Below, piece after piece: positions 47,289-55,685 of a stretch of DNA of 64,000 bases (position 1 is the stretch's first letter; each line of letters begins with the position of its first letter). The DNA comes from CBDATB01 sp965199745. GTDB taxonomy: Bacteria > Bacteroidota > Bacteroidia > Cytophagales > Flammeovirgaceae. The stretch spans positions 62,001 through 126,000 of the forward strand of contig CBDATB010000012.1 of the NCBI GenBank assembly GCA_965199745.1, given 5' to 3'. The notes beneath the pieces are model-generated. The model ran no database searches, was not told where the DNA came from, and saw only the letters and a list, made by a program, of their open reading frames with translations. The position numbers were made by a program, and so were the translations under genes.

Positions 47289-48291
47289 CTTCTTTTGCTA
47301 AATATTTTTTAGTTTCTTTATCAAAATCGGAAATATATTCTTTGTCTTGTTTAATTCTAAAAATACTATATTCTTTCTCTACTTTTAGTTGTGCTTGCAA
47401 CATAGAAACTTTTCCTTTATCTTTTAAAACAGGATAATCAGATAATTCTAAAAATCTATTTAAAAACTTTATCCAATCCTCCATATTCATAATAATATTT
47501 CTTTCAGCACGATTTTCTGCTAAATCTAAATAGGCAGTCACCAATCTTTGTAATTGTTTCAAATGATCCTCATTCAAATAATTTTTTGCTATCACAACAT
47601 CAGATTTTAGAATTTTTCCCTTTGGTGCATTTTTCCAATTTTTTAGACCCATAAATATTTTTTTAGCATCCGCTTCAGAATAAATAATTTCTGCTGCAGT
47701 TTTACCAGCAATAGCCCAATGTAATTTATTTTGGGTTGTAGCAAAAAAATCTTTTGTTAATTGACTATCTTTGGTGTAATCTGCTGACAAGGCATAAATA
47801 TCTGTGATTTTTTGGTAAAATCTTCTTTCACTTAAACGAATTTCTCTAATTTTTTCAAGTAATTCGTCAAAGTAATCTTGACCAAAATGCCTACCCTGTT
47901 TTAATCTTTCATCATCAAGAATAAAGCCTTTAACAATGTATTGATGTAAAGTTTCTATTGCCCATTTTCTAAATTCTGTTGCTTCTTTTGAATTAACCCC
48001 ATAACCGACAGCTATTATAGTTCGTAAATTATAAAATTTGGTTTTATAATTTTTGCCATCTTCGGCAGTATGTGTAAAATCTGCACATACTGAATTTTCT
48101 AATAATCCCTCCGTATCAAAAATATTTTTTAGGTGCTTTGAAATAACAGACCTATCTATATTAAATAGCTTAGCCATCACTTTTTGAGATAACCACAGAG
48201 TATCATTTTGAAAATACACCTCTATATTTATCTTAGAGGTTAATGTTTGATAAATAATAAAATTTTTTATCTTAATAAGTTTTTTATCCAT
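47275..48291 (-). CDS. RhuM-family protein
   Basis: A 338-residue protein of the RhuM family, first named from a Salmonella pathogenicity island and now often seen near restriction-modification and other defence genes; its biochemical role is unknown. Family features are the N-terminal ALFQNDTLWLSQ-like region (VYFQNDTLWLSQKVMAKLF), a winged-helix-like DNA-binding appearance, IDRSVISKHLKNIF, and the central block GRHFGQDYFDELLEKIREIR. C-terminus is charged and helical. It sits between the MNT-HsdS fusion and hsdR in the same operon. Confidence 0.88.
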   Translation of the reverse strand: MDKKLIKIKNFIIYQTLTSKINIEVYFQNDTLWLSQKVMAKLFNIDRSVISKHLKNIFDTEGLLENSVCADFTHTAEDGKNYKTKFYNLRTIIAVGYGVNSKEATEFRKWAIETLHQYIVKGFILDDERLKQGRHFGQDYFDELLEKIREIRLSERRFYQKITDIYALSADYTKDSQLTKDFFATTQNKLHWAIAGKTAAEIIYSEADAKKIFMGLKNWKNAPKGKILKSDVVIAKNYLNEDHLKQLQRLVTAYLDLAENRAERNIIMNMEDWIKFLNRFLELSDYPVLKDKGKVSMLQAQLKVEKEYSIFRIKQDKEYISDFDKETKKYLAKEDDKK

Positions 48292-48326
48292 TATGATTTT
48301 TACTATCCTCTTAAATACTATAAACC

Positions 48327-49928
48327 TTACCCATTTTCTCCAAAAATCCTAATTTCTCCTTTCATTAATTTTGGCAATAAATAATCTCTTAGATTTGTGA
48401 GTTTTTGGTTTTCTAAAATATTATTTCTTATTATTTGTAAATTCTTTTCATAAATTTTATTAAACTTTAAAACTATTTTTTCATTCGGAATTAAAAAAAT
48501 TAAATCTTTAAATCCTTTAAAGTCTAAAATTTGTCTAACTCCTCCAGAACATAAAATTTGAATTTGTTTTTTCATTTGGTTTGATTTTAAAATTTTCTCA
48601 AAAAACCAATGATAATTTTCCCTTATTGAAAAGGTAATATAAACTGGACTAACTGCCCCAAATTCTAAATCTTTTAACATTCCAATAGAACCAATATTTA
48701 TTCTTGCTGGATTATAAGCAAAATTATATTTTTTTATCTTTTTATATTTATTTAATTCTTTACTAAAAACTTGTTTTTTAAAATAATCTTGAGATTTTAT
48801 TAATTCTCCTATATTTATTGCCGATAAAACATTTATTTCTTTTTTAGTTCCTACTTTCTTATTTATTTCACATATCAAATCTCCAATCCTCCCAACTTCC
48901 CAACCATAAGGGATTTCTTTTTCTAATTCTTCATTCCAAATCATTCTACCACCATTTAATTTATAACTCAAACCTTCCTCATTTTCAAATTCAAAATCTA
49001 TAAACCACCTCTTAAAAATACTTTTTCCAATCTCTTCTAAAATTTCATTTTGTCTTTTGTTATTTTCAATTTTTTCATCTAAATCTGATAGGATTTTTGA
49101 AATGGCTTTTTGTTCGACAAGGGTTGGAGGGAGTGGGATTTTAAGATTTTTCATTTGAGTTCCTGTGAACTCTTTAAAAGTTGAACCTCCTGCTAAATTT
49201 TCAATTCTCCTTTTATTTTTTTTTAAAATATAAAATATAAAATTAAAATCATTTTCTTTTTTAACAATTATATTTTTAAAACCTTGATTTGTTGAAAGTT
49301 CTTTTTTAGTAATTTTTATATATCCTATTGGGGCTCTTGTTGAAAAAATAATTGAATTTTTTGGAATTAGAACAGCAGAAGAATTTTCTAAACCTTTTTT
49401 TGTTATGTTTCTTTCTCCTTTTAAAATATATTTAGAATTAAAATTAGAAATATCTTTTGGAGTTATCCAAGAAATATTTCCATTCCAAAACTCATTATTT
49501 AAAGTTGAAGGTGTTCCTCCACTTTTTACCTCTCCAATCTCCCCAATCTCCTTAACTTCCCAATCTTTTGGAACTCTCCCAATTTCAGTTTCTTTAAAAT
49601 TTGTTTCAAAAACTATTTTTAAATCTTTTTTTGCTTGTTGAATAACCACATATTTTTTTTTGATATTGTTTTTAAAATCATCGGGGATATTTTCCCAACT
49701 TAAAATATCTACGGTAAAAAGTAAATTGCTTTCCTCAAAGGCTTCTTTTAGGTCTCCTATTTGTTCTGGTGTGGCATCAAATATTACTAAATCTAAGTCT
49801 GAATATTTATTTGTAGCCCAAGAGACACGAGAGCCAAAAACCCACACTTCTTTTTCAAAACAAAGAGATAATATTTTTTTTACTTCTCTATACTCTTTAT
49901 CTTGCAAATCTATTAACTTATCAGTCAT
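48327..49928 (-). CDS. MNT nucleotidyltransferase fused to type I specificity subunit HsdS
   Basis: One 533-residue frame joins two proteins normally separate. Residues 1-about 98 form a minimal nucleotidyltransferase: GS at 32-33 (FGSRVSWATNKYSDLDL), catalytic Asp44 and Asp46, and a third acidic residue, Asp74 (FTVDIL); the antitoxin class that modifies HEPN toxins. From about 110 it is HsdS: TRD1 opening TEIGRVPKDWEVKEIGEIGE, central conserved helix PPTLVEQKAISKILSDLDEK, then TRD2 opening EIPYGWEVGRIGDL and C-terminal helix NLRDYLLPKLMKGEIRI. The joint (KKYVVIQQAKKDLKIVFETN) is in frame with no start needed. It overlaps the HEPN gene by 8 bases. The HsdS half decides the DNA site methylated. 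Confidence 0.92.
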   Translation of the reverse strand: MTDKLIDLQDKEYREVKKILSLCFEKEVWVFGSRVSWATNKYSDLDLVIFDATPEQIGDLKEAFEESNLLFTVDILSWENIPDDFKNNIKKKYVVIQQAKKDLKIVFETNFKETEIGRVPKDWEVKEIGEIGEVKSGGTPSTLNNEFWNGNISWITPKDISNFNSKYILKGERNITKKGLENSSAVLIPKNSIIFSTRAPIGYIKITKKELSTNQGFKNIIVKKENDFNFIFYILKKNKRRIENLAGGSTFKEFTGTQMKNLKIPLPPTLVEQKAISKILSDLDEKIENNKRQNEILEEIGKSIFKRWFIDFEFENEEGLSYKLNGGRMIWNEELEKEIPYGWEVGRIGDLICEINKKVGTKKEINVLSAINIGELIKSQDYFKKQVFSKELNKYKKIKKYNFAYNPARINIGSIGMLKDLEFGAVSPVYITFSIRENYHWFFEKILKSNQMKKQIQILCSGGVRQILDFKGFKDLIFLIPNEKIVLKFNKIYEKNLQIIRNNILENQKLTNLRDYLLPKLMKGEIRIFGENG

Positions 49929-50334
49929 TTATTATTCTTTCATACATTTCTTCTAAATCTTTAATAAAATCTTCTACCACTGCCAAAATATTAAATGCTT
50001 TTTCACTACTATAATCGTGAGAGGTAAAATTTCTTTTTTCTAAATACTCAAGCCATAAGTCTCCATGTTCTATCACTCCACTTTGATAGCCTATTCTTAC
50101 AATTTGTTTGGGAGAACTAGGCAAATTATCGTGTCCCTGTGTTTTTAAGTACTTTTTCAGATGTTTCCAAGCCATTTCAAAACTTGTTTCAAAACATTTA
50201 ACAATAGCAGTCTCGTAAATATTTTTTTCAATAGAATTATTAAACCCTTTTTCTTTTAATTTTAAATAAGCATTATACTGCTCTTTAAGATTTTTAATCG
50301 TTTGCTTTAATTTACTATAATCTATGTTTTCCAT
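49921..50334 (-). CDS. HEPN-family toxin-like protein (HI0074 family)
   Basis: A 137-residue helical protein of the nucleotidyltransferase substrate-binding / HEPN family. It keeps the RNase-type motif RX4H with the extra Tyr, RNFTSHDY, as R101, H106 and Y108. In characterised HEPN/MNT toxin-antitoxin pairs this motif is the toxic RNase site, and the MNT partner silences it by adding AMP to the Tyr of RX4HXY. The partner MNT domain here is the N-terminus of the next gene, fused to HsdS. It begins 3 bases after hsdM and overlaps the fusion gene by 8 bases, so translation is coupled. Toxicity is inferred. Confidence 0.88.
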   Translation of the reverse strand: MENIDYSKLKQTIKNLKEQYNAYLKLKEKGFNNSIEKNIYETAIVKCFETSFEMAWKHLKKYLKTQGHDNLPSSPKQIVRIGYQSGVIEHGDLWLEYLEKRNFTSHDYSSEKAFNILAVVEDFIKDLEEMYERIIND

Positions 50335-50337
50335 ACT

Positions 50338-51828
50338 TCAAACCTCAAAACCAAATCCTTTCATATTTTCTTTAATCTCTTCTTTTAATTTATCTGATTT
50401 TTCAAAATTTAACTTTAACTCATCTGTTAATCGTTTCATTTTATCTTCAAATGGTTCTTTATCTTCTTGCTCCTCTTTAATACCGACATATCTACCAGGT
50501 GTTAAAATAAAATCATTTTTTTCTATTTGCTCTAAATTAGCACTTTTGCAATATCCTTTAATATCTTCATAATCTCTATTTTCTTGCCAATTTGAAAATG
50601 TTTGTGAAACTTTTTCTATATCTTCTTTTCTTAAAATTCTTTGTCTTCTATTTATCATTTCGCCAAATTCTTCTTCATCTCTTAAATCAATAAATAATGT
50701 TTTCCCTTTTTGTTTTTTATCTCTATTAATAAACCATAAACAAGCAGGAATTCCTGTATTTGAAAATAATTTGTCAGGCAAGGCAATAATCCCTTCAACT
50801 AAATCTTCTTTAATAATTGCTTTTCTAATCTCACCTTCATTTGAAGTATTTGAACTCATTGAGCCATTCGCCAATACAAAACCAGCTTTTCCTTTATGTG
50901 AAAGATGAGAAATAAAATGTTGTATCCAGGCATAATTAGCATTACCATTTGGAGGAATTCCAAATTCCCATCTTTTATCTTCCCCAAGTCTATCCCCTCC
51001 CCAATCAGAAACATTAAAAGGAGGGTTTGCTATAATAAAATCAGCTTTTAAATCTACATGTAAATCTTCACTAAAAGATGAAACTGCTTTGCTTCCAAGA
51101 TTTGCCTCAAATCCTCTAATGGCTAAATTCATCTTAGCAAGTTTTAAAGTAGTTGGGTTGCTTTCTTGTCCGTAAATACTTAAATCATCAGCTCTATATC
51201 CATTTTCTTTAACAAACTTTTCACTATGAACGAACATCCCTCCACTACCACAACAAGGATCGTAAATTCTACCATTATGAGGTTTTAAAATTTCAACAAG
51301 TAAATCAACAATACAAGTTGGAGTGTAAAATTCTCCTCCTTTTTTTCCTTCGGCTAAAGCAAATTCTCCTAAAAAATACTCGTAAATTTCACCTAAAAAG
51401 TCTCCATTGTTTTGTGTATCAATATTATTAATTTCTTCAACTAATTCACCTAAAAGAGTTTTATCAAGTTCAGGTTTTGAATAATCTTTTGATAAAACAT
51501 TTTTCAAACTCTCATTTTCTTTTTCAATCTCTAACATTGCCTTATCAATACATTGTCCTATTTCATTATCTTTAGTATTATGTAAAATAAAATCCCATCT
51601 TGAATTAATAGGAACAAAAAATGAACTTTTAGCTAAATATTCATCTCTATCTTCAACCTCCCCTTCTTCTTTTTTAATTTCTTCATAAGTAATTTGAAAT
51701 TTATCTGAAATATATTTCAAAAAAATCAAACCTAAAACAATATGTTTATACTCAGAAGCATCCATATTATTTCTAAGTTTATCTGCTGTTTTCCAAAGAA
51801 TTTGTTTTTGTTGTTGTGATAAAGCCAT
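50338..51828 (-). CDS. hsdM: Type I restriction-modification methyltransferase subunit HsdM
   Basis: N6-adenine methylating subunit that, with HsdS, modifies the recognition site. N-terminal helical HsdM_N domain (LWKTADKLRNNMDASEYKHI), AdoMet motif I IYDPCCGSGGMFVHSEKF and catalytic motif IV ADFIIANPPFNVSDW, an NPPF motif typical of type I enzymes. LFSNTGIPACLWFINRDK follows. The frame is open to 51888, but ATG 51828 (MALSQQQKQIL) is the family-like start; the extra codons cross the direct repeat at the island edge. Length is about 496 residues. It is the first gene of the minus-strand operon. Confidence 0.95.
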   Translation of the reverse strand: MALSQQQKQILWKTADKLRNNMDASEYKHIVLGLIFLKYISDKFQITYEEIKKEEGEVEDRDEYLAKSSFFVPINSRWDFILHNTKDNEIGQCIDKAMLEIEKENESLKNVLSKDYSKPELDKTLLGELVEEINNIDTQNNGDFLGEIYEYFLGEFALAEGKKGGEFYTPTCIVDLLVEILKPHNGRIYDPCCGSGGMFVHSEKFVKENGYRADDLSIYGQESNPTTLKLAKMNLAIRGFEANLGSKAVSSFSEDLHVDLKADFIIANPPFNVSDWGGDRLGEDKRWEFGIPPNGNANYAWIQHFISHLSHKGKAGFVLANGSMSSNTSNEGEIRKAIIKEDLVEGIIALPDKLFSNTGIPACLWFINRDKKQKGKTLFIDLRDEEEFGEMINRRQRILRKEDIEKVSQTFSNWQENRDYEDIKGYCKSANLEQIEKNDFILTPGRYVGIKEEQEDKEPFEDKMKRLTDELKLNFEKSDKLKEEIKENMKGFGFEV

Positions 51829-51839
51829 AATTTTTTGAG

Positions 51840-51850
51840 AATTTTGATAT
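51840..51850 (+). repeat. Right copy of the 11-bp direct repeat flanking the type I R-M island
   Basis: AATTTTGATAT, identical to 44228-44238. It lies 12 bases upstream of the hsdM start, and base composition changes back to the host style just beyond it. See the left copy for interpretation. Confidence 0.45.
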
Positions 51851-51995
51851 GATTGCCATAAAACATAGTTTAGTCCTTCCCTTAGCAAAAATGCATTGGC
51901 TCGGACGTTTGAACTCGGATTTGTTTAAGCAGGTTTTCCGCCGTAGTATTTTTACCTGTTCATTTTTGGCGATGCATCAAGTGCTGCCGAGTAGC

Positions 51996-53042
51996 TCAAG
52001 CAGTAGTTCCTCCACAGCTGGAGCCCGCCCCGGCAGTGCAGCCATAGCAATGCTGATTAGTTACTATTTTCCGATTATTGAGTTTTGTCAAGTCAAAATC
52101 TTTGATATGCTTTGGTGCGTCGGATTCTAAAGTAAGATTGAGCATTTGGTTAAAATCGCAGTCGTAAAGGTAGCCATCCCAACCGATAGAGATGGTGTTT
52201 CGGCACATGACCCCTGCGGCGGCGGCGGGGTTAAAAGCATTGGCGAGCTTTTCCATATAGGCTTGGTAGTTATTGCTGGCGATTAGATATTCCAGAAAAC
52301 GACTGATGGGTAGGTTTGTAATAACAAAAAGATTGTTGAAGACAATGCCATAATTATTTTGTAGCTTGCGCTTGAATTGGCTTTCTAAGCTCGTTTGCTC
52401 GGCGGGAAGGAAAGCCCCTGTGGGGTTATGGACTAAATTTAGTATCAAATCGCTATCTATTTGTCCATAGCCTGCGCGGTTAAGCATTTTCAGGGCACGA
52501 ATAGACTTTTCAAATACGCCTTCGCCTCTTTGGGCATCTGTTCGCCTAGCAGAAAAGTGAGGTAAAGAAGAAACAATCTCCATACGATGTGTTTTGAAAA
52601 ATTCAGGTAACTCTTTGTATTTACGATTTGCTAAAATAATGGTCAGATTGCACCTAACTATTATTTTTTTACTCATTTTCGAGAGTTCTTCGACAAACCA
52701 CCGAAAATTAGGGTTCATTTCGGGTGCTCCTCCGGTCAGGTCTACGGTCGGTATGTCTGTATCTTTCAAAGCATCCAGACAATATTGCATGGTTTCTCTG
52801 CTCATGATTTCCTTTCTGTCGGGACCTGCATCTACATGGCAATGCTTACAAACCTGATTGCACATCTTTCCAACATTAATCTGAAAAATTTTTATACCAA
52901 TGGGATTCAGTGGATGCAGGTTAATATTTTGCAAATGCTCTTCGAAAGAAGGAATACCTGCCTGCTGGTAGTTACTGAGATACTCTACCTGAAAATTTGT
53001 ATTAGCTAAGGCGTGTGCCTGCTGTTTCAAGGACTGAAGCAT
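51996..53042 (-). CDS. arsS: Arsenosugar biosynthesis radical SAM protein ArsS
   Basis: Radical SAM enzyme proposed to act in arsenosugar formation by moving the 5'-deoxyadenosyl group to methylated arsenic. The cluster motif CxxxCxxC is in GKMCNQVCKHCHVDAGPDRK near residues 57-68, followed by VDLTGGAPEMNPNFRWFVEE. The C-terminal part has the conserved cysteine region QHCYGCTAGAGSSCGG. It is the plain Cys form, ending at a TGA stop shortly after. The start is ATG 53042. It is followed upstream on the strand by its usual AhpD-like companion, but the methylase arsM is not beside it. Confidence 0.9.
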   Translation of the reverse strand: MLQSLKQQAHALANTNFQVEYLSNYQQAGIPSFEEHLQNINLHPLNPIGIKIFQINVGKMCNQVCKHCHVDAGPDRKEIMSRETMQYCLDALKDTDIPTVDLTGGAPEMNPNFRWFVEELSKMSKKIIVRCNLTIILANRKYKELPEFFKTHRMEIVSSLPHFSARRTDAQRGEGVFEKSIRALKMLNRAGYGQIDSDLILNLVHNPTGAFLPAEQTSLESQFKRKLQNNYGIVFNNLFVITNLPISRFLEYLIASNNYQAYMEKLANAFNPAAAAGVMCRNTISIGWDGYLYDCDFNQMLNLTLESDAPKHIKDFDLTKLNNRKIVTNQHCYGCTAGAGSSCGGTTA

Positions 53043-53094
53043 AAATTAGTGGATAGTCGGCAATACGAATTACGGCCAGCTAGCTATTTATCAA

Positions 53095-53430
53095 TTACAA
53101 GGAAATTTCTTTTACTTTATTCATCATTTGTATGCCATGTACAAGGGAAGCACCGCTTCGAATAGCAGCGGCTACGTGGATAGCTTCCATCATTTGCTCT
53201 TCATCTGCACCTCTTTCAAGTGAGCCTGTTGTGTAGGCATCAATGCAATAAGGACATTGCACGGTATGTGCGACGGCTAGCGCGATAAGTGATTTTTCGC
53301 GTGCTGTCAGTGCGCCTTCTTTAAATACATCTCCGTAGTAGTCAAAGAATTTTTTTGCTAAATCGGGTTGAAAATCGCTTATATCAGCGAATCTAGCCAA
53401 ATCTGCCGAGTTGTAATACGTCTTACTCAT
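53095..53430 (-). CDS. Arsenosugar-associated peroxidase-like protein (AhpD fold)
   Basis: A 111-residue carboxymuconolactone decarboxylase/AhpD-fold protein. The redox CxxC is in VQCPYCIDAYTTGS, with EEQMMEAIHVAAAIRSG after it, standard for the fold. Small proteins of this type are regularly encoded next to ArsS genes, and that is the arrangement here: arsS follows 52 bases downstream on the same strand. Exact role (thiol or peroxide chemistry) is not known. Confidence 0.9.
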   Translation of the reverse strand: MSKTYYNSADLARFADISDFQPDLAKKFFDYYGDVFKEGALTAREKSLIALAVAHTVQCPYCIDAYTTGSLERGADEEQMMEAIHVAAAIRSGASLVHGIQMMNKVKEISL

Positions 53431-53518
53431 TGTGTTGTATTTTATAAATCTGTAGCCTGCAAAGTTAATGATGCTATTTATTTTTTCAAATTTTGAGGAA
53501 AAATTAGGAGACTTAAGT

Positions 53519-54784
53519 TCATCGCTTATTTATGGCATCATCAACAAGTGATTGAATATAATTAGGTAAGACAAAAGCCGCATCGTGTATGGCTTGGTTA
53601 TAATATTTTAAATTTAAAAGTATTTCGCTGTCTTTTTTATTTGCAAAGTTCGTACTATTAGAAGAAAACATCACATAAAGCCAAATTCCAGAAGGGTAGG
53701 TAGGAACAAATGAAATATAGGATCGTATATTTTCAGTGGGAAAATATTTTGTTAGAAACTTTATTTGTCTCTGAATCATCGATTGGTTAAAAACCGGCGA
53801 ACCCAAAGGACACACAGCAAGCCCCCCAAACCGCAAAACGTTTTTCAATCGTTTAAAAACCTCACTAACTAAGTAAGTGTTTTGCTGCACCAGCGGGTCG
53901 AAAATATCTACCAATACGATATCATAATAGAAAGACTGCTGCTCGAGCCATTGCAAAGCCTCAGCGAAGATGAGTGTTAATTTTCTATCGGCAAAAACAC
54001 GTGCGATGTCGGGTAAAAAGCGTTGTGCAATGCGTACTATCTCGGCATCGCGTTCTACTAGCGTAATCGACTCTACTTGTGGGTGTTTGAGCGTCTCTCT
54101 AAGTGCGCAGCCATCACCACCGCCTAATATGAGTATATGCCGAGCGTGGGGATGTGTGTTGAGCGGGATATGTGTGAGCATTTCATGGTGAGCGAATTCA
54201 TCTTTTTCAGTCATATTAATCACTCCGTCCAAAATCAACATTTTCCCAAAAGCCTGCGTATCAATGAGTTCTATTTCCTGAAAATGGCTTTGCTTTTTTT
54301 CAAGTATTTTACCCGAATGCTTGACAGAAATAGCAAATTGTTCATTTTTTTGTGTAAACCAAATATTGCGCTGCATAGCTACACAGGTGCTTGCATCCGT
54401 AGAGGCGAGCGGTAATTTCGGTGTTTTTTTAAACAGATGCATACCACCCCGTCGGTGCGATGAGGTAATAATCTTATTTGCTGAGAAGACCGTTTTTAAA
54501 GCCTCAAATGCTATATCGGGGTCAACCGTATCTCCACAAGTAAAAACATCTACCGAAGCAAAACGGTATTCTGGCCAGGTGTGAATAGCCAAATGACTTT
54601 CCTGAATAACCACTACACCAGAAACGCCATAAGGCGAAAAATGATGAAAGCTCGTATCAATAATCACTGCACCCGATTTGCGAGCAGCCTCTACCATAGC
54701 ATTTTCTACGGAAAGTACCTCGTTGAGTATGTCCGCACGACAAGCAAAGAAATCTGCTACAATATGTTTTCCTAAGGATTCCAA
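53519..54784 (-). CDS. Fused S-adenosylmethionine decarboxylase / spermidine synthase-like protein
   Basis: Two steps of polyamine synthesis in one 421-residue chain. Residues 1-about 125 are class 1b AdoMet decarboxylase (SpeD): self-cleavage site E62/S63 in VVVIQESHLAIHTWPE, His68, and Cys83 in VFTCGD, the same key positions as the Thermotoga enzyme. Residues about 140-421 are an aminopropyltransferase (SpeE): LILDGVINMTEKDEFAHHEM, LGGGDGCALRETLKHPQVES, and an acidic site YDIVLVDIFDPLVQQ that lacks the common DSxDPxGPA wording. The linker spans about 115-140. Direct handover of decarboxylated AdoMet is plausible. The amine acceptor may differ from putrescine. Confidence 0.93.
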   Translation of the reverse strand: MESLGKHIVADFFACRADILNEVLSVENAMVEAARKSGAVIIDTSFHHFSPYGVSGVVVIQESHLAIHTWPEYRFASVDVFTCGDTVDPDIAFEALKTVFSANKIITSSHRRGGMHLFKKTPKLPLASTDASTCVAMQRNIWFTQKNEQFAISVKHSGKILEKKQSHFQEIELIDTQAFGKMLILDGVINMTEKDEFAHHEMLTHIPLNTHPHARHILILGGGDGCALRETLKHPQVESITLVERDAEIVRIAQRFLPDIARVFADRKLTLIFAEALQWLEQQSFYYDIVLVDIFDPLVQQNTYLVSEVFKRLKNVLRFGGLAVCPLGSPVFNQSMIQRQIKFLTKYFPTENIRSYISFVPTYPSGIWLYVMFSSNSTNFANKKDSEILLNLKYYNQAIHDAAFVLPNYIQSLVDDAINKR

Positions 54785-54794
54785 ACAAATACTT

Positions 54795-54802
54795 TATCTT
54801 TG
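54795..54802 (+). promoter_or_regulatory. TAnnTTTG-type -7 box upstream of glycosyltransferase gene
   Basis: TATCTTTG, a full match to the Bacteroidota -7 consensus, 54 bases before the ATG of the family 2 glycosyltransferase. No good TTTG is seen at -33, so the call is tentative. Confidence 0.35.
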
Positions 54803-54855
54803 TGTGTGAGTTTTAGTGTAGAAAAATGCGAACATAAGAAAAATTTTATATCCAA

Positions 54856-55677
54856 ATGAAAAAACCTTTAGTATCAATCATCATGGCAGCTCATAACTCG
54901 GCTGAAACTATTCGGGAAGCTATTGAATCTGTTGTCCAGCAAAGCTACTACTTTTGGGAATTATTAATTGTGAATGATGGTAGTGAAGACAGTACAGAAA
55001 AACAAATATTGACCGTTGAAGATAAACGTATCCACTACTTCAAACAAGAAAATCAGGGCGTGGGTGCTGCCAGAAATATGGCTTTAAAGCACATGAAAGG
55101 CACATTTTTCTGCTTTATAGATGCAGACGACACACTACCCGAAGACAGCATTGAGTGCAGAGTAAAACTCTTTGAAGAAAGCCCCGAAATAGAATTTGCA
55201 GGGGGTACGCAAGTACACACCGATGCCATCACAGGAAAGGAAATTTATAGGCAAAAACCCACTTTCAGCGGCAAGCCACAAAAAGCATTGATACGGCTAC
55301 GCATGGGTTGCTTTTTTGGTTGCTGCACTTGGCTCATCAGGAAAAAAAACAATAAAGAATATGCGTTTTTTACGCAGTGGACACATTCTGAAGATCTAGC
55401 TTTTTTGCTGAGCATCACGGATGGGAAAAGTATTTTAGATTATACAGAAAAAGTAGTTTACATATACAAGAGAAACCATCGATCTGCTATGGCTAATTTG
55501 CGAGGCTTAGAAACAGGTTATATCAATTTTTATCACTACGTAAAAAATTACGCCGATGCAACTTTTTGGGATAAAACAATATTGAAATATAGGGTAATAA
55601 AAATTATGGCACTCTCATATTTAGCTAATAAAAACTTTATTAAATCGTTGCAGATGGTTAAAATAATATTACTGTAG
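54856..55677 (+). CDS. Family 2 glycosyltransferase
   Basis: A 273-residue GT-A enzyme that adds a sugar from a nucleotide donor, probably for surface polysaccharide. Signature: VSIIMAAHNSAETIREAIES, WELLIVNDGSEDST and the metal-binding DxD in FCFIDADDTLPEDS. The C-terminal part has a cysteine-rich hydrophobic patch, RMGCFFGCCTWLIRKK, and WTHSEDLAFLLS with the ED acceptor-binding motif. It is the first of four cell-surface genes, one of them reading the other way. Confidence 0.92.
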   Translation: MKKPLVSIIMAAHNSAETIREAIESVVQQSYYFWELLIVNDGSEDSTEKQILTVEDKRIHYFKQENQGVGAARNMALKHMKGTFFCFIDADDTLPEDSIECRVKLFEESPEIEFAGGTQVHTDAITGKEIYRQKPTFSGKPQKALIRLRMGCFFGCCTWLIRKKNNKEYAFFTQWTHSEDLAFLLSITDGKSILDYTEKVVYIYKRNHRSAMANLRGLETGYINFYHYVKNYADATFWDKTILKYRVIKIMALSYLANKNFIKSLQMVKIILL

Positions 55678-55685
55678 TTAGGCTC

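Noticed and set aside
51849..52130. Plus-strand open frame with a poly-serine stretch
   Set aside because: It lies mostly antisense to the conserved C-terminus of arsS and shows no protein-like conservation; the serine run mirrors the AGAGSS/SCGG codons.
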